Of a stretch of 64,000 nucleotides of DNA, positions 1-9,562 are shown piece after piece. Source of the stretch: Coniferiporia sulphurascens. Taxonomy: Eukaryota; Basidiomycota; Agaricomycetes; Hymenochaetales; Hymenochaetaceae. Location of the stretch: NCBI GenBank assembly GCA_002794785.1, contig NBBA01000020.1, positions 1 through 64,000 of the forward strand, in the 5' to 3' direction. A program made the position numbers and the translations under genes. The number at the start of each line of letters is the position of its first letter. Position 1 is the first letter of the stretch. The notes under the pieces are model-generated. The model was not told the DNA's origin, did no database searches, and was given only the letters and a program-made list of their open reading frames with translations.

Positions 1-1571
1 CTCTGCATACTAGGAAACACCCAACGTGGCATTTCAGCCCTCCTCCTCCACCACCTATACACCTCCTGCATGCGCTCTGTCCTGTCATGGGGCGCGCCGG
101 TCTGGTACCATGGTCGCTGCCAGAAAACCTTGGTAAACTGCCTCCAGGCTGTCCAAAACATGGCCTGCCGCTGGATTCTAGGTGTCTTTAAAGGCACCTC
201 CCCCCATTCCACAAATTTTCTTTGCTCTGTTCCCCTCTCTCTTTCTATTTTGAATATATAAAGACTACCCATTCCCTTCGCCTCTGGCACACCCCCCACT
301 CTATTAGCCGGAAACTTTTTAAAAATGTAGCTAATAGACCTTTTCCCCTTTCTCTGCAGGTCTGAGCCCCTCGGGTTCAACAGGTCCCTGCATACACACA
401 TCCCCCTTGGATGGATCCCCTGGCCTTCACACAAGGTCGAGTCCGATTCACCACTCCCATCACCCCGGTTAGCGCAGACACCCGAAAATCATTCGTAACA
501 GCCACACGCCAACTCGGACTCACCCCCCATGTCCAGGTATTCACTGACAGCTCCTGCATTGACAATAAGTCAGGCTCGGCCATCTGTGCCATGCTTGGCA
601 ATACTAGACTCCGGTCTCAGTGACTGGAGTCCCCCACCTGTGCCACAGCCATGGACGCCGAGGAATTTTCTCTCGCCATGGCCCCGGGCTGGGTGGCACG
701 CCACCTCCCGGTGCAACTGCGTGTTGCATCGGACATCTTCTTTCTGTCCGATTCGCTGACCACCCTCCACCTCTTTCACACCTGGGCCGCCGCACCCAGT
801 GCCCACCTCCTCCACATCTGGAAAGTGGGTGTGGAGACCCTGCTGGACTCGTACCCCCAGCTCACCATTCATTTCGTATGGTGCCCTGGTCACTTGGACA
901 TCCCTGGTAATGAATGGGCTGACATGGAAGTGAAACTGGCAACAGAGCTCCCCCCATCCGACCTCAAACCATCCACCTCCGCACTAAAAGAGGTCACCAT
1001 CCGCACCCTCATGGAGTGGTGGACACTCTCACTAGCCCACCCCCTCGCCTCAACTGCCGACAAATACTTGGCAGTCCATGGCCTCCCCTCCCGCCGACCC
1101 CGAAAGCTGCTCATGCATTCGGTCGACCACCCATGCAGCGAGCTATCTGCAGTCACACAAGTCCTCTGTCACGCCGGTCCCTACGGGGGTTACTGGCCGA
1201 GTTTTGACTCAGCCTACCGGCGCAGGCACAGCCTGATTTCACACTGCAGGTGGCACAACCACCCCCCATGGCCCGCACAGTCGACCGCCCACATCCTCGG
1301 CGGCTGCAGCACCTTCCACTCATGGATATGATGCATGTGGCCACCTCAGGACCCTCTCCCAGTCCACCACTCAGAGTGGGCTGACGAAAACCACCTCCCG
1401 GTTCTGCGCTGCTGGCTAAAGCTGATGGGGCACCTCAACCACCTTTCTGACTGCACTGCAGGCACCATCCGGCTGTCCTTTGCTGTGATGGATCTAGATG
1501 GCCACCCAACCAACGAGGATATGGACTTGGACCTCCTACAGGATTACATGCATCGTATGCTCGGACCCTGA
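1..1571 (+). pseudogene. E1 ORF2 fragment: RT C-terminus and RNase H (broken)
   Basis: The first 230 bases encode the post-RT segment (WGAPVWYHG, QNMACRWILG). A one-base loss in a C/T run near 230 shifts the frame; the rest reads in one frame through the RNase H segment to MLGP. In-frame TGA codons lie at 363-365, about 621 and about 1329, at positions where sibling copies have Arg CGA or a related codon. The RNase H Asp context reads FTDSS rather than FTDGS. The frame ends at TGA 1569-1571, about 20 codons earlier than in copies that run on to LPPFPSD. It is a decayed fragment and not functional. Confidence 0.85.
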
Positions 1572-1954
1572 ACTTGGGACTTGGACCCAGCCCTTTTGGA
1601 GCTATCAGGTATGCTCCCTCCCTTTCCCTCTGATTAGTGCCTGCCTTTCAAATTCCTCACAATACGTCTCAGCCGGCACCCTCGCCCTCCCTTCCCAGTT
1701 CTAAGCTTCTTACTGTACCCTGCCCTCACCTGCTTGGTTTGTTCATAGTGATATGTATCCCTCCCTCTCATGTTCTTTTTGCTAAATAGGGGCTCTTCAC
1801 ACGTCAGCACCCCTCAGGGAGCAGAGCCCCTGCCCAGTTTTGTGTGATGTGCAATGACAGGTGCCTCTGTTGTTATGTAGTTAGGGCCCCCCCTTCAGGG
1901 TGGCAGCTTGTAATTATGTAATACTGCAGGAATAATAATAATAATAATAATAAA
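1..1954 (+). mobile_element. E1: 3' part of a LINE (continues left of window)
   Basis: Contains the end of a LINE ORF2 followed by the family 3' UTR: conserved C/G hairpin, the motif TAATACTGCAGGAATAA, then about seven TAA repeats ending near 1954. Sequence to the right (from 1955) is endonuclease-coding sequence of another copy, so E1 is most simply an insertion into E2. Its 5' end and its left target duplication lie outside the window, so insertion cannot be proven by a TSD here. Confidence 0.85.
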
Positions 1955-3766
1955 ATCGAAATCCACTCCCACCAGATGATCCACCTCTGCAACTACTATG
2001 GTATGCACACCCCGGATCGCACCAACACCACCCCCCTCTACCCCGGTGAGTCTTTCCTTTTTGCAATCCCACTGGCCCTGGCCTCTACCCTACTCGTGGC
2101 GGGCGACTTTAACTGTCGCCACCATTCATGGTCTGAACTCCTCGCCTCATGGCAGGAGGACTTGAGGGCACAACCCCTCGATGACTTCTTCCAGGAGCAT
2201 GGCCTTGTGCCAGCTCACCTCCCGGATTCTGACTCACGGCCCATCGACAATCATCAACGGTGCCCAATTGACATGATCTGGTCCCCTCCCACAATAAACC
2301 CTGATACAATCCTAGATTCAGGCACCACAGCCACCTCCCCACTGTCCGACCACGCAATGTTGTGCTGGTCCCTGCCTTTTCGGCCCCCAACCCCAGTCAT
2401 CAAAACATGCCAGTTACTCCTGGCTGACAGGGAAGAGTGGACCGACATCACCTTTCCATTACTCGAAGCTGCCTTTCACCTAATGGCAGACAGCACCCTC
2501 ACCCCCAATGTCAAAGCACAGGCAGTGGTCGACTCCATGATCGCCACCCTCACACCCTTCACCCGACTCGCCAAGCCATCGAAAACCAAGGTCCCTTGGT
2601 GGACTCCGACATGTAAGGCTCTCCTCCAGGGGATCTCGATGGCCACCACTCCCCTTCAGCAGTCAGGAGCCCGCCATGCATTCAAACATGGGGTTCGGGC
2701 AGCCAAGCGGCAGTTTTACACCGACCAAGCCGACCAGGCTGATGCCTCCAACATCTGGAGCTGGGCCAAGCAGGGCCTAGGCAACCATCCTACCCCAATC
2801 CCCTCACTCAAGAAACACGATGGCACCTTCACCCAAACGGATGACAAGAAAGGTGAGCTTTTCCACACTACTTTCTTTACACCCCCACCACCCCACCAAG
2901 CAGCCGACACCCCGCCGCCTCCCCCCCAACCAGCTGCCCCGCCCATACTCCTCTCGGAGCTCATGGGGGCACTGTCCGACACCTCCAACTTGTCGGTTCC
3001 GGGCCTCTCGGGCATCGGCTACCGCCCCCTGAAATGGGTGGTGGATGCCTACCCCAACGAGATTCTCACCTTTTTCAACGACTGCCTGCACATGGGGCAC
3101 CACCCCAAGTGCTGGCGGGCAGCAAAAGTCGTGATGCTCCGGAAGCCCAACAAGAAGGACCCCTTTTCGCCATGATCCTACTGGCCCATTACCCTCGAGG
3201 AGACCTTAGGGAAACTCCTCGAAAAGATCATTGCTAACCGGCTCCAGTTCCTTGCAAACATGAGGGACTGGTTGCCACCTAACCAGTACAGGGGGCGCCA
3301 AGGACACTCTGTCTACGACGCCACCCAGCACCTTCTACAGATTGCAGAGCAAGCCCATGCGGAGGGCCGTGTATGCTCGGTCCTAGCGGTCGATATACAG
3401 GGCTTCTTCGACTCGGTACACCCGCAACTCCTCCACCAGCAACTATTGGACCTCCAGTGCCCACCTGACATGGCAAACTGGTGTTTGTCCTTCATGATGG
3501 ATTGGCAAGTTGCCATCGCATTCGACAGCACCACCCTCCCAACCACCCAGAAACCCGACCTCGGCACCCCCCAAGGGTCACCAGTCTCCCCTATCCTCTC
3601 AACTATATTCGCAGGTGTGGTCCTCCAGAAATTTCACCAAACCGGCACCGCCACCCTTGTATATGTCGACAACCACCTCCTTGTGTGCATCGGACCCAGC
3701 ATGGCATCCAACTGCCAGCAATTGTCCAATGCCTACCACCAACTTAATGCCCACTTTGGTGCCATC
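1955..3766 (+). pseudogene. E2 ORF2, endonuclease to RT segment (broken)
   Basis: Encodes the back half of the AP endonuclease, with intact GDFN (near 2104-2115) and SDH (near 2346-2354) catalytic motifs, then the linker and RT up to the palm. The frame is open except for one TGA at 3173-3175, where siblings read CGC or CGA in the motif preceding ITLEETLGKLLEKI. The RT motif is YVDN rather than YVDD near 3661-3672, which alone would damage the polymerase. The segment ends exactly at the TSD of LTR-A1 and resumes in the same frame at 5120. Confidence 0.85.
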
Positions 3767-3822
3767 TGTTAGTAAATTGATGAAAATCGTGATCGCTGGA
3801 TCAACAGATTAGCAAGATCGAC

Positions 3823-4470
3823 ATGGCAAGACCCATAACTCTAATCAATACCAGGAACCTATGCCAACGCTGTAAAGATGCAGATCAAGTAGCATGGAAA
3901 GCATTTAACATTGCATGTGCAACAGTAGGACAGAATGCAGGATATGACAACTGTCAAATTACATTTGATCATACTACAAGGGAACAACAAGTGGCGGAAA
4001 GGCTAGAAGTAATAATCAAACATAGAGCAACTATGTTCTCATATCAATTGAATCGATATGTAATCAGCGCTTACACAAGAACCAAGATTTATAATCAGCC
4101 ACATAATGAATTATGTTATCAAAGGGCGGTTATTACATCAACCGATTATGCAGAAGCGGCACACCAAATAGTTCATACTATCAATAAACAATTACGAGAA
4201 CAACTATTCGCATACAAGGTCAACTTCATAGCCAAAGGACACACAACAGTAGATAGAAAGGAACCAAATCTAAGACAGGAGTTAATACCAATAGATAAGC
4301 AGATCATAATACGATGGTTCAATGATGAACCATCATATAGAGTCACACCCGGGTATAGCAGGATAACGAACATAAATGCTATAGGGCCTGAAGAGCTCTT
4401 TATGCCAGTAGACGATAGAACACCAGAACGAACCCCTTTCAATGTAGCAATGGAAATGACTCAATATTAG
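3823..4470 (+). CDS. 215-aa protein encoded inside LTR-A (unknown function)
   Basis: An uninterrupted ORF of 215 codons lies wholly within the U3-like part of LTR-A1, starting 56 bp from the LTR edge and ending about 460 bp before the TATA box. I do not recognise the protein. An N-terminal CxxC (CQRCKD, residues 13-18), a mid region rich in charged and polar residues, and no obvious membrane segment or signal peptide are visible. The second LTR copy (51378-52025, minus) has the same length with no indels and mostly conservative substitutions; its only lesions are three CGA-to-TGA changes. That points to a real coding sequence in the parent element. The first ATG in frame was taken as start because both copies share it and the CDS is then 648 nt in both. 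Confidence 0.6.
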   Translation: MARPITLINTRNLCQRCKDADQVAWKAFNIACATVGQNAGYDNCQITFDHTTREQQVAERLEVIIKHRATMFSYQLNRYVISAYTRTKIYNQPHNELCYQRAVITSTDYAEAAHQIVHTINKQLREQLFAYKVNFIAKGHTTVDRKEPNLRQELIPIDKQIIIRWFNDEPSYRVTPGYSRITNINAIGPEELFMPVDDRTPERTPFNVAMEMTQY

Positions 4471-4930
4471 TCTACAGTAATAAGTAACAAGCCACAACAA
4501 GATAGGATTAAGAAGGCTAGCATAATCACTGAGCCACACAAGTATATCTAAGCATTCAGCTAAGATTAGCCGATGGAAGCATGGCGATCAATTAGAAGAC
4601 ACAATTGATGGGAGCCAAGTATAGCGCATCACACAGCAGAACCGATTAGGAAATAAGGAGAAGCATCATAGGTATAGTAGTATCCGAGAATGGTTAACTT
4701 AGGTATTACACTGTATGACTCGATGGAAACTCAGGGAAGGTTCTAGCATAAGATAAAGATAGCACGGTAGGCTGTAGAACGTACCGGAATATGTAACTGA
4801 CTCATAAGAAAGCTAAGAATAGTAAATAGCATGTACAGGATTGTACCGGAACATTCTTATGACTTATAAATCAAGAGTAGTATGTTGTAGTAGTTACCAG
4901 AACATAGTAAATAGGCTACAACATGTAGGG

Positions 4931-4938
4931 TATAAAAG
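4931..4938 (+). promoter_or_regulatory. LTR-A1 TATA box
   Basis: TATAAAAG lies about 175 bp before the 3' edge of the solo LTR and is followed by a pyrimidine-rich stretch near 4976-4990. This is the expected position of an LTR promoter at the U3/R boundary. The inverted copy keeps a comparable ATAAAAG-type motif in its matching region (near 50923). Confidence 0.5.
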
Positions 4939-5119
4939 CCCAACGTAAAATTGCGGTAAAAAGCAGTTTAATTCATCTCTTGTCTCTTACCACCATCATC
5001 AGCTCTAACACTCTAGCGAGTGAAGGGTACCAAGCCTACCCTAAACTAACTAGTATCATTGTGTGAATCTGTTATCACTTGTTCCTAACCCTTAATCAGG
5101 GAGCGAATCTAACACCATC

Positions 5120-5682
5120 AGTCTCAACATCAAAGCTGCCAAAACAGAGTGCCTACACTTCCACCCACCCTGACGCCGCTCAGCTGCTTACACTAACTGG
5201 GACACCACTGGGGTCTGGGTTTCCCCCACCATGCTCATTCGACCCTCTATCCCGCTGCGCTGGCTGGGAATATGGTGGGACCCAGCCCTTACCTTCAAAG
5301 CCCATGTGGAATGTATGCATTCCAAAGGCCTCTCCACCCTCACTGCCCTCCGCATCTTCGGCAACACAGAACGCAGTATCTCGGCCCTCCTCCGTTGTCT
5401 GTACACCGCCTGCATCCGCTCCGTCCTCACATGGGGCGCTCCAGTCTGGTATCATGGCCGATGCCAAAAAAACCCTAGTAAGCCATCTGCAGGCTGTGCA
5501 AAACATGGCATGCAGATGGATCCTCAGCATCTACAAAGGCACCTCCCCTTTTTCCACAAATTTTCTTTGCTCCCTTCCCCCTTTGTCCTATTATTTCGAA
5601 TATGCTAAGACTTTCCATTCTCTGTGCCTCTGGCGCACCCCGCACTCCGTTGGTAGAAAACAATACTATAAAAATGTGACTA
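5120..5682 (+). pseudogene. E2 ORF2, post-RT segment between LTR-A1 and E3
   Basis: Continues E2 ORF2 after the LTR in the same frame through LGIWWDPALTFKAH. A run of seven A (5466-5472), against six in intact copies, adds one base and shifts the frame. The next frame then carries QAVQNMACRWIL on to the E3 insertion site. The sequence stops at the E3 target duplication and is picked up at 22112 in the expected frame. Confidence 0.8.
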
Positions 5683-5741
5683 CATCCTTCTTGACCAGTA
5701 ACCACCATCATCTCACTAGTGCAGGCAGCTAAAACTCCCCC
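5683..5741 (+). promoter_or_regulatory. E3 5' UTR, probable internal promoter region
   Basis: The 59 nt before the ORF1 ATG are nearly identical to those of E7, E10, E13 and E19, beginning (C)ATCCTTCTTGACCAGT and ending ACTCCCCC-ATG. In LINEs of the I group the promoter lies inside the 5' UTR, so this stretch is the likely location; that role is inferred. No TATA box is visible. Confidence 0.45.
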
Positions 5742-6367
5742 ATGTCAGATTATTGTGGTGCCCTCTGTCACACAAGACCTACTGTCCCCTCATCCTCATC
5801 AGCTAGTCTAGCCACCGAAATGGCCGCCAACCTGGCCGCCGAAGCTCTCATTGCCGCTCAACGTGAAACGACCCCCATACCCTACGCCCAGCCCATCGCC
5901 CAGACCCCTGCCCCGGAATCGTTGCCTGACGCCCTCCGCCTCGCTCCCTCCCCCGCTATCGGCGTCTCGAACGTGGCCTTCACCAGCATGTTCAAACAGT
6001 TCAGTAGCCACCCACCATCTGCCGCCTCCAATGTTGTCGAGCCCCACAAGTACGACACTGGCCATGACGAGGACTACCTCCCAGATGCAGACCCCCCATA
6101 CTGGACACCCTCGCCTGCCGCTTCACAAAAGCGGGATGCAACGGCCTTGTCACCCCACACCCCTCGCCCCTGCCCAAGCATGGCCTGCAGCCCACTGGAC
6201 AGATTCCTGGATGCCATCACCAACCTGCACTCTGGCTACTTCGAAGCTGTGGCCAACACCGCCCCCAGCAAAAGCCACGAACAAGCAGCAGCACAACTCC
6301 TTGGGCAGACGGCCTACATCTCGCTCAAGGCACTCGATGCCCTACACAGGGCCAGGAAGGATGATCT

Positions 6368-6753
6368 GGCACAACCACCCCCCCTGGCTGGCCCAGTCGA
6401 CTGCCCATGTCCTGGGTGGGTGTCGCACCTTCTGTCCCTGGATCCGCAGGGTCTGGCCCCCCCGTGACCCACTCCTGACCCACCACACCGAGTGGGCCGA
6501 TGAAAACTGTCTCCAGGTCCTGTGCCGCTGGCTAAAGCTGACGGGGCACCTGAACCGCCCCTCCAACCGTGCCTCCACTGCCATCTGCCTGGCCTTCGCC
6601 GTGATGGAGCTGGAGGGACACCCAACTGACGAAGATATGGACTTGGACCTCCTCTGGGAATACATGAGTTGTATGCTTGGACCCCATACCCAGGACCCGG
6701 ACCCGGCCCTCTTGGAGCTCTCAGGTGCGCTTCCCCCATTTCCCTCCATTTAA
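6368..6753 (+). pseudogene. E4 ORF2 C-terminal fragment
   Basis: About 128 codons in one open frame, from HNHPPWLAQSTAHVLGGC to LPPFPSI and a TAA stop. It shows the full C-terminal extension beyond MLGP that E1, E7 and E20 lose to a TGA. No catalytic domain is present. Confidence 0.8.
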
Positions 6754-7074
6754 CGCCTGCCCTTCAGACTCCCTCTCATATGTCCCAGCCGGCACTCTCG
6801 CCCTCCCTTTCCTATTCTAAGCTACCCCATTTGCCTGCTCTCATCTGCTTGGCTGTGCTGTAGTGAAATGTACTCCTCCCTCTCTCTTCTCTTCCTTTAC
6901 TAATAGGGGCCCTACACACCTTGGCACCCTTCGGGGAGCAGGGCCCCTGCCCAGTTTTGTGCATTGTGCGATGATGGGTGCCTCTGTTGTTATGTAGTTA
7001 GGGCCCCCCCTTTGGGGGGGTAGCTTGTAATTATGTAATACTGCAGGAATAATTTAAAAAAAAAAAAAAAAAAA
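6368..7074 (+). mobile_element. E4: 5'-truncated LINE inside E3 ORF1
   Basis: A 707-bp fragment runs from the late RNase H region through the 3' UTR to a run of about 19 A. It is flanked by the perfect 13-bp duplication GGAAGGATGATCT (6355-6367 and 7075-7087). This is a textbook target-primed insertion with 5' truncation. Confidence 0.93.
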
Positions 7075-8733
7075 GGAAGGATGATCTCCACCTGACACAA
7101 GCAATGCTCAACGTGATTGTTGCCTACCAACACACGGGGGAAGGAGGTTTCGACCTCCCATACCCCTTCCAGCCAGCTCACCCCCAGGAAAGGCCCCTGG
7201 TTACTGCCCGGACCCCTGGCACCAACCCCATGACCCCGGAGATGAAGGCACTGACTGATGCGGTCAAATGCCTGACTACTGATGTGGCTTCCATTTCTTG
7301 CCAGATGTCCTCCCTCAGCTCTAAGCCCACCCCCCATCAACAGCAGCAGCAACAGCAACAGCCCACCCCCCAGGCAACAATTCAAGCCGCCCCCACCTCC
7401 TATGCACAGGTGGCCACAGCAGCAGCCCCCCCAACATCCACCAACCCCACCCCAGTGGCACCTGCTGCTGGGACGGTCATCAACCTGGTGCAGAAGAAAA
7501 AGAAGAAGTACACGCAGCAGGTGCCCCCACCTCCCACAATGTATGCCAAGGACCCAACACTGGTCCTGTCACTGGTCACTGGCCTCTCGGCACACCTCCA
7601 GAAACCCGCCATGGTCCTCACAAAAATAGCACATGATTTCTTTGCCTCCCTCCCAACCGCAGACCAAGTTATGGTGCTCTCCTCCTCATTTGACATGAAG
7701 GGGAATCTTGTAACCACATTTGCCCAATGCCCATACTCCGCTAACCCATCCACAGCCACAATCATAGACCGGCATGTGGAAGCATTCTCGCACCACATGC
7801 GTGACAGGTGCACTACCAAAGGGGCTGAGGCCCCTGAGGTATTCCAACTGACCCCCTCCCACCTTCAGCCTAGGTCCTCCCTGCGGATTTCAATGGTACC
7901 CTGCAAGGACTACCACTTCGGCCAGAATGAACACACCATCTCCAAGGCTGTCCTCCTGGCCGAAGTCACCAACAACCCGTTGCTTCGCCTCCTGGACTTC
8001 GTCATCACCCCCCACTCCACTGCAACCCCCAAACACCTACCCTCCCTGAGTAAGTGCCTGGTCACCTTCTCCTTTGTCGACCCCGACAGGTCTGTCCGTG
8101 AGTGCCTCCTCAAACGCCCACAGGTCTGGCTCTTCGGATCCTCCCTCCACCTCTCCGTCCCTCCCATTCGCCCCAGCCTCACTCAATGCGAGTGCTGCCA
8201 AGGCCTCGGACATGGGACCAAAGGGTGCTGTGCCCAAGCCTGTTGTGCAGACTGCAGGGGTAATCACCTCACCCACAACCACCGCAAGAACTGCGCCCAC
8301 TGTGCCACTGACACCATGGCCAAAGCCAACCCATGCCCCCACCCCTGCCACTGCACCAACTGCAAAGGTGACCACCCCGCCACCCTCCCGTCCTGCCCCA
8401 AGAAGAAGCAATACCACCAAATCCAGGAGGCCATTGGGGACGAGCCCACCTTTGAACAGATGGAGGAGTCATGATTGGGGACATCTCCATCATGCAGTGG
8501 AACGCCACCCACTCACTTGTGGCGATAAATTCCCTGATCCCGCTCCTTACTGACACTCCTTCCCCACTGCTCCTAATTCTTATCCAGGAACCTCCCTGGT
8601 ACCAAATCAGCCTGCAACCATCCCTCACCAACCCCACTGGTTCACCAGTGTTCAATGTCCCCAACATCCTGGGCTACACACTGGTCCTACCCCCGACTCC
8701 CATCCCCGGGTAGTCACCTATGTGGCATGCTCC

Positions 8734-9127
8734 TTTTTTTTATTTATTTATTTATTATTCCTACAGTATTACATAATTACAAGCTGCCCCCCCAAAGGGG
8801 GGGCCCTAACTACATAACAACAGAGGCACCCATCATCGTGCAACACACGAAACTGGGTGGGGGCCCTGCTCCCCGAAGGGTGCCAAGGTGTGGAGGGCCC
8901 CTATTAGTACATGGGAAGAAGAAGGAGGGAGGAATACATTTCGCTACAACACAGCCAAACGGATGAGAGCAGGCAAATGAGGTAGTTTAGAATAGGAAAG
9001 GGGGGCGAGAGTGCCGGCTGGGACATACAATGGGGAGTCTGAAAGGCAGGCACTAGACAGAGGAAAAGGGAGGAAGTGCACCTGAAAGCTCCAAGAGAGC
9101 TGGGTCCGGGTCCAGGGTTCGGGGTCT
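8734..9127 (-). mobile_element. E5: short 3'-end LINE fragment, inverted in E3
   Basis: A 394-bp minus-strand copy of the LINE 3' UTR with a T-rich/ATTT tail at its left. It is flanked by the perfect 12-bp duplication GTGGCATGCTCC (8722-8733 and 9128-9139). It carries only the last few codons of ORF2 and no domain. Confidence 0.92.
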
Positions 9128-9562
9128 GTGGCATGCTCCCTCCCCCCAACTTCATGGTCAGTTCTTGGAACCGCCTCTCATGGCACTGACATCCTCACCA
9201 TGGAAATCCGAGCCTCCCTCATGATCTGGGTGTGCAACTACTATGGCATGTCACCCCCGGACCGTGCCGGGGCCCCCCCACAGTACCCAGGTGAGTTATT
9301 CCTCTTTTCGCTCCCCCCGGCACTAGCCACCACCCTCCTTGTGGTGGGCGACTTCAACCGTCACCACCCCACATGGTCCGAACTCTCCGCCTCACGGCCA
9401 GAGGAATTGAGGGCACAACCCCTCAATGACTTTTTCCATGGGCATGGCCTAGCGCCTGCCCATCTACCTGACTCGGACTCAAGGCCTGACGGCAACTGCC
9501 TTAGGTGCCCCATAGACATGATCTGGGCCCCCCCCTCCATTAACCCCAATGCCATCCTGGAC

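Larger units (their letters stand above)
3767..5114 (+). mobile_element. LTR-A1: solo LTR with internal ORF
   Basis: A 1,348-bp unit bounded by TGTTAG and CTAACA, an inverted TG...CA terminus typical of LTRs. It is flanked by the perfect 5-bp duplication CCATC (3762-3766 and 5115-5119). It is far more AT-rich than the surrounding LINE. A TATA box (TATAAAAG) at 4931-4938 is followed by about 175 bp, which fits a U3-R-U5 layout. No internal retroelement body is present, so it is a solo LTR left by LTR-LTR recombination. A second copy lies inverted at 50742-52081. Confidence 0.9.
5742..8474 (+). pseudogene. E3 ORF1 (Gag-like), open apart from the E4 insertion
   Basis: Coding sequence occupies 5742-6367 and 7088-8474; with E4 and one TSD removed it is one frame of about 670 codons, close to the 672 of E10. 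The N-terminal half is Ala/Pro-rich, followed by a short poly-Gln tract (near 7340-7362), a Lys-rich patch (near 7492-7510), the conserved KDPTLVLSLV block and C-terminal zinc knuckles beginning CECCQGLGHGTKGC. The TGA stop overlaps the ORF2 ATG (ATGA at 8471-8474). ORF1 proteins of this class bind element RNA and form the RNP. E4 now splits it, so it is dead, but it was intact when E4 arrived. Confidence 0.85.

Noticed and set aside
4173..4442. Minus-strand ORF of 89 codons over the LTR-A1 gene
   Set aside because: It lies antisense to the 215-codon ORF, is not preserved as a single frame in LTR-A2 and has no recognisable feature.
7341..7365. Trinucleotide CAG/CAA tract as a separate microsatellite feature
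   Set aside because: It is the poly-Gln part of ORF1 and is present at the same codons in E3, E10, E13 and E19.
9290..9310. Spliceosomal intron starting at CAGGTGAGT in the endonuclease region (also at 2045, 19390, 44654)
   Set aside because: The motif encodes the conserved PGE in an open frame in all copies, and no in-frame acceptor is needed to keep ORF2 intact.
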